NCBI GenBank assembly: GCA_047921215.1
Contig: JBLRWO010000013.1
Span: 1 to 64,000, forward strand
Origin: RECM01 sp047921215
GTDB taxonomy: Bacteria > Bacteroidota > Rhodothermia > Balneolales > Cyclonatronaceae
DNA: 64,000 nt
Direction: 5' to 3'
In this document: positions 1 through 8,886 of the stretch, one piece after another
How the letters are laid out: each line of letters starts with the position of its first letter
Position numbering within the stretch: the first letter of the stretch is position 1
The notes under the pieces: generated by a model
What the model was told of the DNA's origin: nothing
Database searches by the model: none
What the model saw: only the letters and a program-made list of their open reading frames with translations
Translations under genes and position numbers: made by a program

Positions 1-25
1 GTACGTACGGTGGTGTGAGAGGACA

Positions 26-53
26 GATAAAAGTATCCCTGGATACTTTTATC
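26..53. repeat. Perfect 13-bp inverted repeat (hairpin)
   Basis: Two arms of 13 bases (26-38 and 41-53) are perfect reverse complements around a 2-base centre. The arm begins GATAAAAGTATCC. There is no clear T-run after either arm, so it is either a weak two-way terminator for a gene left of the window or a protein-binding palindrome. No gene is visible in 1-105. Confidence 0.6.
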
Positions 54-105
54 TTCCTACTCGATCCCGGGATTCATAGCGGGATGCAGCATATGAATGT
101 TGAGC

Positions 106-141
106 AAAAAAAACGGCAATTCAGATTATACTGATTGCCGT
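106..141 (-). terminator. Intrinsic terminator after tRNA-Pro
   Basis: On the minus strand a stem (CTGATTGCCGT pairing with the ACGGCAAT/CAG arm, one bulged base) is followed by eight T (the A-run 106-113). It lies directly downstream of tRNA-Pro. The plus-strand side also has a T-run at 141-145, so it may work both ways. Confidence 0.7.
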
Positions 142-149
142 TTTTAGGG

Positions 150-223
<74 letters not shown>

Positions 224-232
224 AAGATTTTA

Positions 233-261
233 AAATTACCACGTTTTACTGCGATTTTCAA
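233..261 (-). promoter_or_regulatory. Candidate promoter of tRNA-Pro
   Basis: Reading the minus strand, TTGAAA (256-261) and TAATTT (233-238) are separated by exactly 17 bases and sit about 10 bases before the tRNA 5' end. This resembles a -35/-10 promoter. Many Bacteroidota use a different consensus, so the assignment is tentative. Confidence 0.4.
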
Positions 262-393
262 TTAAATGGCAAAAATAATCCATTTCCGTGCCAATTATAT
301 TCACAGTGATTGACGGCCTGCACCAGTACTGAAGAAGCATTCAACTTTAAAATCGTTATTGACAGTTCGGGAAATGACTTCATAAACCATAAT

Positions 394-1005
394 TTACCGG
401 GAATGACGCCGTTTTAGTTCGTCAATCAGTTTAGCAAACGGCACTTCTTTTTCCACCATCAGTAACATCAGGTGAAATAACAGGTCTGAAGCTTCATAGA
501 CAAATGCTTCATCGTCGTCGTTTTTTGAAGCAATAACAGTTTCTACTGCTTCTTCACCGACTTTTTGTGTGATTTTATCGAGACCATTGGCGAACATGCG
601 GCTGGTGTAGGAACCTTTTGGCATTTCATGTTTACGGCTGCGCAAAAGGTCTTCAAGATGTTTGAGAAATCCATATGTCTCATCAAGCTTGAATTCATTT
701 TCAAAAAAACATGAGGTATTACCGGTATGGCAGGCGGGGCCGTTCGGATTGGCCGTTACAAGCAGAGTATCAGAATCACAATCGGCCTGTATCTGGATCA
801 GTTCAAGTGTGTTTCCGGAGGTTTCCCCTTTGGTCCACAATTGCATTCTGCTTCGGCTGTAAAAGGTTACAAGCCGGGTGTCCAGCGTTTTTTGAAGTGC
901 TTCCCGGTTCATATAGGCAAGCATAAGAACCTGTCGGGTTGCACTGTCCTGTACAATGGCCGGAATGAGGCCGTTCTGATCGAATTTTAGTTCTGTTGGG
1001 TTCAT
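394..1005 (-). CDS. hisIE: Bifunctional phosphoribosyl-AMP cyclohydrolase / phosphoribosyl-ATP pyrophosphatase
   Basis: This enzyme carries out steps 2 and 3 of histidine synthesis in the cytoplasm: pyrophosphate removal from PR-ATP and ring opening of PR-AMP. The 203-residue protein has the cyclohydrolase domain first (about 1-105), with QADCDSD and CHTGNTSCF holding the metal-binding Asp and Cys residues. The all-helical pyrophosphatase domain follows (about 110-203, with KVGEEAVETV). Length and order match fused HisIE proteins. The ATG at 1005 is the only sensible start. It lies 21 bases after hisF and is the last gene of an EEP-hisF-hisIE unit, separated from the rest of the his genes by 6.3 kb. 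Confidence 0.96.
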   Translation of the reverse strand: MNPTELKFDQNGLIPAIVQDSATRQVLMLAYMNREALQKTLDTRLVTFYSRSRMQLWTKGETSGNTLELIQIQADCDSDTLLVTANPNGPACHTGNTSCFFENEFKLDETYGFLKHLEDLLRSRKHEMPKGSYTSRMFANGLDKITQKVGEEAVETVIASKNDDDEAFVYEASDLLFHLMLLMVEKEVPFAKLIDELKRRHSR

Positions 1006-1026
1006 CTATAATGGTTAATCTGTTTA

Positions 1027-1788
1027 TTATGCGACAAGGCGAACAGGAATGCCGGCTTGTGCCATAGCCTTCTTTAAGTCTCCGATTTCTATTTCCCGGA
1101 AATGAAAAATACTTGCGGCAAGAATGGCATCAACGTGACCATTGTTCACCACATCAATACAGTGTTCAATGGTTCCGGCGCCGCCACTTGCAATCAGCGG
1201 TATGGAGACCGATGCGGCAATCTGCGACAGAAGACGGTTATCGAAACCGGATTTTGTACCATCCCTGTCCATGCTGGTAAGCAGAATCTCGCCGGCACCC
1301 AAACGGGTAACTTCCCGGCACCAATCCAGTACATCACGTCCGGTATCTACTGTTCCTGCCTTTACGTAGACACTCCACGAATTTGCGTTGCTGCGGGCAT
1401 CGACAGCTGCTACGATACACTGACTGCCAAATCTTCCGGCGGCCCGTGTAATAAGCTGCGGATCGCGCACAATTGAACTGTTAAGTGAAACTTTGTCAGC
1501 ACCGGCATGGAGCAGGTCTTCAATTTCATCAACCGACTGAATGCCACCACCAACCGTAAAGGGTATATTGATATTTCTGGATATGTCGCGAACGAGTTCA
1601 ACAAGCGTTTTCCTTTTTTCGTTGGTGGCGGTTATATCAAGGAAAACAAGTTCATCTGCTCCCTCTTCGGAGTAGCGTGTAGCCAGTTCTACCGGATCAC
1701 CGGCATCGCGGAGTCCGAGAAAATTCACACCTTTTACGGTTCTGCCATTTTTAATATCCAGGCATGGAATAATTCGTTTTGCAAGCAT
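1027..1788 (-). CDS. hisF: Imidazole glycerol phosphate synthase cyclase subunit HisF
   Basis: HisF is the (beta/alpha)8-barrel subunit that works with the HisH amidotransferase to make imidazole glycerol phosphate and AICAR. With the ATG at 1788 the protein has 253 residues, and the two catalytic aspartates fall at 11 (PCLDIKNG) and 130 (VAAVDARS), the same numbers as in the well-studied Thermotoga enzyme. That favours this start over the in-frame TTG at 1794. Phosphate-binding VGGGI and ASGGAG motifs are present. Its partner hisH is not adjacent but lies at 8887-9501. The upstream EEP-family gene ends 44 bases away, so the two may be co-transcribed. Confidence 0.97.
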   Translation of the reverse strand: MLAKRIIPCLDIKNGRTVKGVNFLGLRDAGDPVELATRYSEEGADELVFLDITATNEKRKTLVELVRDISRNINIPFTVGGGIQSVDEIEDLLHAGADKVSLNSSIVRDPQLITRAAGRFGSQCIVAAVDARSNANSWSVYVKAGTVDTGRDVLDWCREVTRLGAGEILLTSMDRDGTKSGFDNRLLSQIAASVSIPLIASGGAGTIEHCIDVVNNGHVDAILAASIFHFREIEIGDLKKAMAQAGIPVRLVA

Positions 1789-1832
1789 GGGCAAAGATAA
1801 TCAAAATCGGATGTAAATTAGCGGGTTCACCA

Positions 1833-2888
1833 TTATTGTTTCCAGGTGATGGTGGCTATAACAGGAAGATGATCGGACAGATTGCCGGTAGATATAAATT
1901 CATATTCTAAAAGCTGCATGGTATTTGAAATAAAAAGATAATCCAGCCTTCTGTTCGGCATGGTGGAGGGGAAGGTATGAAACCGGTTCTCACAGGTAGC
2001 ATAAAGGCTGTCGGCAATAATCTCACGAAATCCCGGAATGCTGTTCAGAACAGACATAGTGCTATCATCCCGGTAGTCATCATTATAGTCATCATCAAAA
2101 TTGGTTAAACGGCTTGCCTGTTCGGGCACTGTATTCATATCACCGCCAAAGACGATAACGGGGGCATCTGTTTCCGAATCACTATTTATTACAGAGGCAA
2201 GTACCGAGGCCTGTTTACTCCGGTTATCATTGTCATAGGCTTCGAGGTGGTTATTGACTACCCTGAAACGGCTCTCACCTGCCAATACAGTTACAACCTG
2301 TGAGTAACGGAAAAGATAGAAAGCATTGTAGTACCATGGATTGGCGTCCGGTTTGGGATGAAGAATCACCTCATTATCAACGATCGGGAATCTGCTTAAG
2401 ATGGCACCGCCGCTTTTGGTTCTGCCGAACTGATAGTCAGGGGGCCAGTACGGAAAGGGCACATAACCTGCATCCCAAGAAACCGCAGGGGCTCCGAATG
2501 CCAGTCCGGTAAGTCTGCTTAGTACCTCAAGTTGATTGACTTTGTGGCTCCTGGCGGCATGAAAATCTATTTCCTGAATGAGAACAATATCAATTTGTTT
2601 ATCACGGATCAGCTCAGCCATTTTATGAAGCCTCTCCTCGAATTCTTCTGGATTTTTCGGAGCGTAACCTACCCCGTCAGAACCCATACCGTAACCATAC
2701 GCTATGTTCCAGGTCATTATTCGCAGGGTATCGGGTTCAGGGATATCAGCAGGGTAACCGTTTGAAGAATAAATGACCCCGTCTTGCGTGCCGGGTCCAT
2801 CAACAGAGTCGCCAGCCCAATTAAAAAGAATGAAAAATCCTGCCACCAGAATGATTAACAGAATAGATATGCGTACGGTTGTTTTCAT
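1833..2888 (-). CDS. Membrane-anchored endonuclease/exonuclease/phosphatase-family hydrolase
   Basis: The 351-residue protein has one N-terminal hydrophobic segment (about 6-24) that could be a membrane anchor or an uncleaved signal. An EEP fold (DNase I/sphingomyelinase-like) follows. The usual metal and catalytic motifs are visible in order: MTWNIAYG, LIQEIDF, NNHLEAYD, GGDMN, RRLDYLF and LSDHLPV. Members cleave phosphodiester bonds in nucleic acids, lipids or inositol phosphates. The substrate cannot be told from sequence. The segment suggests action outside the cytoplasm. It precedes hisF by 44 bases on the same strand, with no obvious link to histidine. A second EEP protein lies at 23380-24267. 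Confidence 0.85.
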   Translation of the reverse strand: MKTTVRISILLIILVAGFFILFNWAGDSVDGPGTQDGVIYSSNGYPADIPEPDTLRIMTWNIAYGYGMGSDGVGYAPKNPEEFEERLHKMAELIRDKQIDIVLIQEIDFHAARSHKVNQLEVLSRLTGLAFGAPAVSWDAGYVPFPYWPPDYQFGRTKSGGAILSRFPIVDNEVILHPKPDANPWYYNAFYLFRYSQVVTVLAGESRFRVVNNHLEAYDNDNRSKQASVLASVINSDSETDAPVIVFGGDMNTVPEQASRLTNFDDDYNDDYRDDSTMSVLNSIPGFREIIADSLYATCENRFHTFPSTMPNRRLDYLFISNTMQLLEYEFISTGNLSDHLPVIATITWKQ

Positions 2889-3039
2889 GATCGCATTGGT
2901 TCCATAGAAAGGTGGGGGCTATTTGTGCCGCTATTAATCCCTGACAGCAGTTTCAGGGTAAAAGTATATGAATTCTTGTTTTTATGCAGATTAGAATACA
3001 TATTCGGACGAAACAGACACATTTTAACGAAAGATTGTA

Positions 3040-3609
3040 ATGAAACTACTGAATATTGTAATGATTTCTGTTATTGGCACAGCACTCATAAACTGTGCAC
3101 AGGAGAGAGACAGGACTACCGGCGGTAATAGTGATCCTGCTGAAACGGTATCCACTGTTCAGTTTTTTAATAATATGTCAACACTGTGCGGCCAGTCATT
3201 CACAGGGGGGATCGATTATCCTGATGATCCGGAACATGAAATGGCGGGATATGTATATACCATGATAGTTGAATCGTGTTCGGAGAGCGAAATAAGGATA
3301 CCATTTCATGTAGGGGAGAACAGATCCAGAACCTGGGTTCTCACACTTGATGGTGAACGATTGTTGCTCAAGCACGATCACAGGCACGAGGACGGGTCAC
3401 CGGAAGACCTTACCATGTATGGTGGTTATGCGAACGAGGATGGTGATGCTTACCGGCAGTATTTTCCCGCTGACGAGCAGACTGCCGGGATGCTTCCTGA
3501 AGCTGCAACCAACGTGTGGATGATGCACATCGATAAAGAGAACAACCGGTTTGTTTATTATCTGGAACGTCATAATGAACCCAGATTCAGGGCTGTTTTT
3601 ACAATGTAA
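3040..3609 (+). CDS. Small lipoprotein of unknown function
   Basis: The 189-residue protein begins with a lipoprotein signal: a hydrophobic stretch ending in LINC, with Cys19 as the expected lipidated residue. The mature part is acidic and shows no family I recognise. Short beta-rich pieces (for example TWVLTLDGERLLLKHDHRHEDG) suggest a small beta-sandwich or lipocalin-like fold, which is a guess. It is flanked by oppositely oriented genes and has no operon partner. The start is ATG at 3040. Confidence 0.7.
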   Translation: MKLLNIVMISVIGTALINCAQERDRTTGGNSDPAETVSTVQFFNNMSTLCGQSFTGGIDYPDDPEHEMAGYVYTMIVESCSESEIRIPFHVGENRSRTWVLTLDGERLLLKHDHRHEDGSPEDLTMYGGYANEDGDAYRQYFPADEQTAGMLPEAATNVWMMHIDKENNRFVYYLERHNEPRFRAVFTM

Positions 3610-3748
3610 CCGACAATTTCGACTCTACGGGGCTACACAATTGGGACTATACAGTTATGGAAATGAAACCGATGGTGCTGTTAGTATACCTCGAATTATG
3701 GAACAAGTGAACATCAGAACATGTGAACGGTTAAGTGATCTGGTACTG

Positions 3749-5170
3749 TCACAGGTGTTTTTCAGTAATGGAAATGAGGCGTTTTACTGATTTACTGAAT
3801 GGGGGAGACAGTAGTTTCGACAGGCTGAACCAGAGCGGCTGTTTAACAACAGCGCGTTCGTGAGAAAATGTTTTAAAACCAAAATACCCGTGACTGTTTC
3901 CTATACCACTGTTATTGATTCCGCCAAAGGGCAGACCGGGATGGAGGAATTGTATCAGTACTTCGTTTATACATACGTTCCCGGATGAAATTCTTTTCAG
4001 GTAGAGATCGGTTATCTGCTTTCTTTTTGAAAATATGTATAGCGAGAGAGGCCTTGGTCGATCCAGGATCAGGTCGATTACTTCTGTTTCATTTTCATAG
4101 GTCAGAACAGGTAGTATCGGACCGAAAATTTCCTCTTTCATAATCAATGCATCAGGTTTAACCCGGCTTATAACAGTGGGTTCAAAAAAGAGAGTTTGCT
4201 TATCCCTTCCACCGCCGGTTACCACATTAGCACCGGTTGAAATAGCCTGTTCATAGAGATTTTCAATGCGTTTAAAATGAGAAGAATTAACAATACGTGA
4301 GTAATCCGGATTTTCTTGAATGGCGGAGGAATTCTGATAATATAATTTACTGACCGAACGGGTAATTTCTTTTAAGAAAAGTTCTTCATCTGATTTGTGG
4401 ACCAGAACATAATCGGGTGCAATGCACGTTTGACCGCAATTAATAAATTTCCCGGCTGCAACCTTAGCGGCTGCATCTGCAATAGCGGTACCGCGGTCAA
4501 TTATTACCGGAGATTTACCACCGAGTTCAAGTGTAACAGATGCCAGATGATCAGATGCTGCCATCATCACCTTTTTACCGATATCTGGACTACCGGTAAA
4601 GAAAATGTGGTTATATGGTTGTTTCTGCAGTTCTATAGCGGTGTCAGCATCTCCCTGAACCACGTGAATAAGGTGGGGTTCAAAATATTCGTTAATGATC
4701 CTGGCCATTACGGCTGATGTGGCCGGGGATATTTCAGATGGTTTCAGTGTAACGCTGTTGCCTGCCGCTATGGCAGATACAAGAGGGGCGAAGGTAAGAT
4801 TCAGTGGAAAATTCCATGGCGATATTATGAGAACGGTTCCTTTTGGTTCATATCTGATAAATCCAGCGGTTGCAAAAAATATCAAACTGCGTCTGGCTTT
4901 TACAGGTTTAACCCATCTGTGCAATTTTCTTTTTGCAAGCTTGATTTCATGAATAACAGGTGTCAGTTCACTGATTGAAAATTCGGCATCAGATTTTTTC
5001 AGATCTTTCTTAATTGCGGATTGTAAATGTATTCTGTTTTCTTCAAGAATACGTAGTAGTTTTTTTAGTATTACTAATCTTGTATTAACAGGAATACCAC
5101 CGTTAGATTTTTGATATTCACTTTGTAATTCATATATTTTGCGGGGCTGCATTTGACTGTGATGATTCAT
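3749..5170 (-). CDS. Aldehyde dehydrogenase, class 3 / fatty-aldehyde type
   Basis: This is an NAD(P)-dependent oxidation enzyme converting an aldehyde to its acid. The 473-residue protein carries PWNFPLNL (cofactor site), FTGSPDIG, the general base Glu215 in TLELGGKSP and the nucleophile Cys249 in NCGQTCIAPDY. The length, the PWNFPLNL form and a hydrophobic C-terminus point to the class 3 group (fatty or aromatic aldehydes) rather than betaine-aldehyde enzymes. The exact substrate is unknown. It is transcribed divergently from the SPOR-barrel gene, with 75 bases between the two start codons. Confidence 0.9.
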   Translation of the reverse strand: MNHHSQMQPRKIYELQSEYQKSNGGIPVNTRLVILKKLLRILEENRIHLQSAIKKDLKKSDAEFSISELTPVIHEIKLAKRKLHRWVKPVKARRSLIFFATAGFIRYEPKGTVLIISPWNFPLNLTFAPLVSAIAAGNSVTLKPSEISPATSAVMARIINEYFEPHLIHVVQGDADTAIELQKQPYNHIFFTGSPDIGKKVMMAASDHLASVTLELGGKSPVIIDRGTAIADAAAKVAAGKFINCGQTCIAPDYVLVHKSDEELFLKEITRSVSKLYYQNSSAIQENPDYSRIVNSSHFKRIENLYEQAISTGANVVTGGGRDKQTLFFEPTVISRVKPDALIMKEEIFGPILPVLTYENETEVIDLILDRPRPLSLYIFSKRKQITDLYLKRISSGNVCINEVLIQFLHPGLPFGGINNSGIGNSHGYFGFKTFSHERAVVKQPLWFSLSKLLSPPFSKSVKRLISITEKHL

Positions 5171-5245
5171 CGTATTGGCCTGTTTGACAACTATTTATAC
5201 AGATTTAGGGTATGTTATAACGTTAATAAAATGATAAGAGTAATT

Positions 5246-6490
5246 ATGATAAATAAATTAAAAGTAATAACGGTAGTCATCGCTGTTGCCACGCTATTGT
5301 CAGGCGAGGTGATGAATGCACAGCAGACTGTTGATACCAAACGATGGACTATCAGCGCTTATGGCGGTATGTCGCTGGCAACAGCCGGCAAATATGGTGG
5401 TTTTTTTGGTGATTTTGATGTTTCAAGTGGTGTAAGACCCATGTTTGGAGGCTCTATTTCTTATGATTTTACCCCCATTGTAACGGGACAGTTCACTCTG
5501 TTTACCGGAAAATTCGAGAATGAAAATTCAGGCGAACCCGGTTATACGAATAATTTCTTCGGATATCAGGTAAGGGGTATCGTCAATACCAATAATCTGT
5601 TACAAACTTACACAATTTCGCGGAGTCTTAACCCCTATTTTTTTGTGGGACTTGGCGTTTTAAACAGTGATATAGATACTGATAATCAACCTTCGAGGAG
5701 CTTCAGGGCGGTTATATTTACTCCCGGAATCGGGACCAAGATATACATCAATAACTGGGTTGATTTCTTTCTGCAATACGAATTGAATTTTGCCAGGAGC
5801 AAACAGCTTGACGGCTTTCCGGGTGATATCAATAACCGGTTCGGGGGTCTCACTGCCGGTCTGAATTTCAGTATCGGAAAGCGCGGAGCCAAACTGGCTT
5901 CATGGCAAATACAGGAACGCGGAGTACCTTTGACCCAGGAGGATGTAGACCGTTTTAACCGGGCAGCCGATCGTATCACCACTGTTGAAAGTCGTGTGAA
6001 CGACCAGCAACGAAGGATCAACGAGCTGGACTCGAAAATTGATACCCGTACAGAAGCTCTCGAAAACAGGATTAATGAACTGTCGGGACGCCAGGATAAT
6101 TTTGCTGAACAAATCGCCAATCTGGAGCAACGTGTAAGCGATACTGAACAACGCCGCAGCAGAGGTTTGGATGTTGATGACGCCGGTATGGTACGTAATC
6201 TGGCAAACGGACATTATGTACAGGTCTTTGCTGCTACGAGCCTGCAAACGGCTCAAAATGTTCGAAATAATACAATCGAAATGATGAGAGGGGTACTTGA
6301 AGTACCGGAATCGATGGTGTTTATTGCGCAACGACGTCAGTTCTATGAAGTCTTTATCGGTGTGTTCAACCAGTTTCCTGAAACTGCCAATGCATTAAGG
6401 ACCGCACAGGGCACGTATAATGATGCATTTGTAATTACATTTCCCCGCCCTGTACATATGCGGGATTACTATCGTGACGTTCGCGACTGA
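5246..6490 (+). CDS. Outer-membrane beta-barrel protein with coiled coil and C-terminal SPOR-like domain
   Basis: I place the start at ATG 5246 (414 residues) because a clean signal peptide begins there and ends near NAQQ. An in-frame ATG at 5231 is also possible. Residues about 25-215 alternate like a small barrel (repeated GYQVRG-, FFLQYELNF-type strands). Residues about 230-305 form a heptad-rich coiled coil (DRITTVESRV, RINELDSKI, ANLEQRV). The last 90 residues resemble a SPOR domain: GHYVQVFAATSLQTAQNV and then FYEVFIGVFNQFPETANAL. SPOR domains bind denuded glycan strands of peptidoglycan. The order suggests a barrel tethered to the wall through a coiled-coil spacer, where an OmpA-type domain would be usual. 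A hairpin terminator follows. Confidence 0.72.
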   Translation: MINKLKVITVVIAVATLLSGEVMNAQQTVDTKRWTISAYGGMSLATAGKYGGFFGDFDVSSGVRPMFGGSISYDFTPIVTGQFTLFTGKFENENSGEPGYTNNFFGYQVRGIVNTNNLLQTYTISRSLNPYFFVGLGVLNSDIDTDNQPSRSFRAVIFTPGIGTKIYINNWVDFFLQYELNFARSKQLDGFPGDINNRFGGLTAGLNFSIGKRGAKLASWQIQERGVPLTQEDVDRFNRAADRITTVESRVNDQQRRINELDSKIDTRTEALENRINELSGRQDNFAEQIANLEQRVSDTEQRRSRGLDVDDAGMVRNLANGHYVQVFAATSLQTAQNVRNNTIEMMRGVLEVPESMVFIAQRRQFYEVFIGVFNQFPETANALRTAQGTYNDAFVITFPRPVHMRDYYRDVRD

Positions 6491-6530
6491 ACCTGGCAGT
6501 TTAACATGTAATTAACGAGGGTATTCTCAC

Positions 6531-6564
6531 AAAAGGTATCCTCACATAAAACAGGATGCCTTTT
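6531..6564 (+). terminator. Hairpin terminator after SPOR-barrel gene
   Basis: AAAAGGTATCCT and AGGATGCCTTTT form a 12-bp stem with one G-T pair around a 10-base loop. A-rich and T-rich flanks make it usable in both directions. It lies 41 bases after the stop codon at 6490. Confidence 0.6.
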
Positions 6565-6760
6565 GTAGTTATGCGTCAGGCAGTGCGCATTCAGTTGGGA
6601 GTGAGCGTCTCCTGTGTACCCGGCCGGTGGGAAGCATCAGCCGGACAGCAAGCATATAAGGGTAAAGCGTACTATGTGGCAATTACCGTACGTTCTTACA
6701 TTGCCGTTACTTCAGTACGTATTTCATTTCAGTAAGCAATTAATCATGATGGGAGATAAT

Positions 6761-8146
6761 ATGAAAATGACCCAAAGAGCCGGATTCTGTATGACCACAA
6801 TCTGCCTGTTACTGAGCGCGTCAGTCCAGGTGCAGGCACAAACGGAACGAACCGAGATGCTGACCATTTATCCGGCGAATGTTGCTGTTATACAGCATTT
6901 GATTGATACGGATCTTGAAGAGGGGCGAAATTCCATGATAGTAAAAAATATGCCCGAAAATATCTCGCCTGCAGCTTTATTTACGGTATTTGACGGTAGG
7001 TTGATCGAAGTACATCACCCGGCTACGATTGCCGGCCGCGATCAGCTGATACAAACTTATATGGGCAAACACATCATACTTATTGATGTAATGAATAACA
7101 GAACGGAGGGCATACTATCCCACGCCAGTCCTTCTCTGTATGTTATCAGACATACCGATGGTACATACAGTTATCTGCAGGATATTCGTCAGTACAGAAT
7201 TGTATTAGATGAATACCCGGAGGAGGTTCTGAACAGGGCGGGAACAACTCTGATTCTCGATGCGAACAGTAAGGGCAGGCAAACAGTTAAATTATACTAC
7301 AGAACACAAGGGCTTGCCTGGAACGCCGAGCATGCTTTTCTGCTGAATGAAAATGAAGATGCACTTGCGATATCGACATCTGCCAATGTGATGAATAATA
7401 CCGGTTCAGATTATGATGACGTGAGGTTACGCCTTATTGCAGGTGAAATAAGAATGGCAGGAGGCGGATACATGCCAAGGGCAGAAATGATGGCGATGGC
7501 AGCCAGCGACGGCGTAACAGGTTCGAGAGAATCCGGTTTTGACCGGTCAGAAACGTTCGAATACTATGCTTTTGATACGAAAGAGCGTGTCTCATTGCCG
7601 AATGGCACAAGACGGCAGATTGCCTTGTTCAATGCTTCTGATGTAATGGTTACTAAAACATACCGTTATCAGAGTCAAACCTACGGGAATATGATTGAAA
7701 ATGGCAGAGTAGCTGTAGATTTTGAGATTCCCAACGAAGCAGATGCCGGACTTGGAGAACCACTGCCTGCAGGAATCGCACGGATATACCAGCAAACTGA
7801 AGAGGGAGCAGAACTGGTTGGTGAAAGTGCGATAACCCATTCCCAGCCCGGTTCGGTAATTCGGTTTTCAACCGGAAACGCGTTCAATCTGCGGGCAGAA
7901 GAACGTATGAAAGATCAACGGCAGCTTCAGGGCCGTGTGGTTGAACGTGACTATGAAGTTAAACTGCATAATTCGAAGAATGAGGATGCCCTGATCGAAC
8001 TTTCCCGGAGGCTGGGTACCAATGAAGATATAATCCGGTCATCTATATCATTCATAAAAAAAGATGCCAATACTGCCATATTCGAGGTCGATGTAACTAC
8101 GAATTCAGAAAGTACAGTCACATTCACCGTACGGTCGGGGAATTAA
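6761..8146 (+). CDS. Secreted DUF4139-domain protein
   Basis: The ATG at 6761 gives a normal signal peptide (hydrophobic core TTICLLLSASVQVQAQ) and 461 residues. An upstream in-frame start at 6614 would add 49 residues with no signal character. The C-terminal two thirds contain motifs typical of the DUF4139 (mucoidy inhibitor-like) family: KLYYRTQGLAWNAEH, NTGSDYDDVRLRLIAGE and DFEIPNEADAGLGEPLP. No enzymatic residues are evident, and the family's biochemical role is unsettled. It points towards hisA, with only 18 bases between the two stop codons. An intergenic leader of 270 bases precedes the gene. Confidence 0.82.
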   Translation: MKMTQRAGFCMTTICLLLSASVQVQAQTERTEMLTIYPANVAVIQHLIDTDLEEGRNSMIVKNMPENISPAALFTVFDGRLIEVHHPATIAGRDQLIQTYMGKHIILIDVMNNRTEGILSHASPSLYVIRHTDGTYSYLQDIRQYRIVLDEYPEEVLNRAGTTLILDANSKGRQTVKLYYRTQGLAWNAEHAFLLNENEDALAISTSANVMNNTGSDYDDVRLRLIAGEIRMAGGGYMPRAEMMAMAASDGVTGSRESGFDRSETFEYYAFDTKERVSLPNGTRRQIALFNASDVMVTKTYRYQSQTYGNMIENGRVAVDFEIPNEADAGLGEPLPAGIARIYQQTEEGAELVGESAITHSQPGSVIRFSTGNAFNLRAEERMKDQRQLQGRVVERDYEVKLHNSKNEDALIELSRRLGTNEDIIRSSISFIKKDANTAIFEVDVTTNSESTVTFTVRSGN

Positions 8147-8164
8147 ACTCGAATCCCTCACTGG

Positions 8165-8884
8165 TCAATCCTTATGGAGCGTCGCCATTTCGTCCAGTGA
8201 AATCCGATTTTCCAGCATGGCCCTTCCAACCACAACGGCATGTACTCCGGATTTTCCGAGTGTTTCAAGGTCTTTTGTTGTACTGACCCCTCCGGAGGCA
8301 ATGAACCGGGTATCCGGGAAATTCTGCAAAAGGGTGTTGTAGAGTGCGAAATTCGGACCTGTAAGCATACCATCCCGACTGATATCGGTACACAGAACTT
8401 CCTTCAGCCCGGCATTAACCATGCGTGTAAGGAAAGAATCGGCACTCTCTTCAGCTGTTTCAAGCCAGCCAGCCAGGGCAATCTTCCCGTCCCGAAGATC
8501 CATCCCGAGTATGCATTTGTCACCAAAACAGGAGAGCGCCCTCATCCAGTCCGGCTCATTGCGGACGGCCATTGATGAAGAAACAATCTTGTTAATTCCG
8601 GCATCAAGCAGCCTTTCACAATCCTGATAAGACCGGATACCTCCGCCGACCTGAACCGAGAGCCCCGTTTTGTGTTTGATCTCCCGAATTATTTCCAGAT
8701 TCGAAAACTGACCCTGCCGGGCTCCATTCAGATCGACCAGGTGTATGTGCTGAAAACCGGCCCCCCTGATGGTTTCGGCCATATATACCGGATCATCGCT
8801 GTAGATTGTGACCTGTTCATAGTCACCCTGTTTCAGGCGCACTACACGGCCGTCGAGCAGGTCAAGTGCCGGTATAATTCGCAT
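8165..8884 (-). CDS. hisA: Phosphoribosylformimino-AICAR-phosphate isomerase HisA
   Basis: HisA is the 239-residue (beta/alpha)8 barrel that isomerises ProFAR to PRFAR before the HisF/HisH step. The catalytic Asp8 lies in IIPALDLLDG and the second Asp in LGMDLRDGK. VGGGIRS and ASGGVS bind the two phosphates of the substrate. It is the last gene of the hisGDCBHA run, starting 2 bases after hisH ends. In most genomes hisF would follow directly. Here the next gene is a convergent DUF4139 gene. Confidence 0.96.
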   Translation of the reverse strand: MRIIPALDLLDGRVVRLKQGDYEQVTIYSDDPVYMAETIRGAGFQHIHLVDLNGARQGQFSNLEIIREIKHKTGLSVQVGGGIRSYQDCERLLDAGINKIVSSSMAVRNEPDWMRALSCFGDKCILGMDLRDGKIALAGWLETAEESADSFLTRMVNAGLKEVLCTDISRDGMLTGPNFALYNTLLQNFPDTRFIASGGVSTTKDLETLGKSGVHAVVVGRAMLENRISLDEMATLHKD

Positions 8885-8886
8885 TG

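Noticed and set aside
6614..6760. Longer start for the DUF4139 protein
   Set aside because: The extension is unlike a signal peptide, while a normal one starts at ATG 6761.
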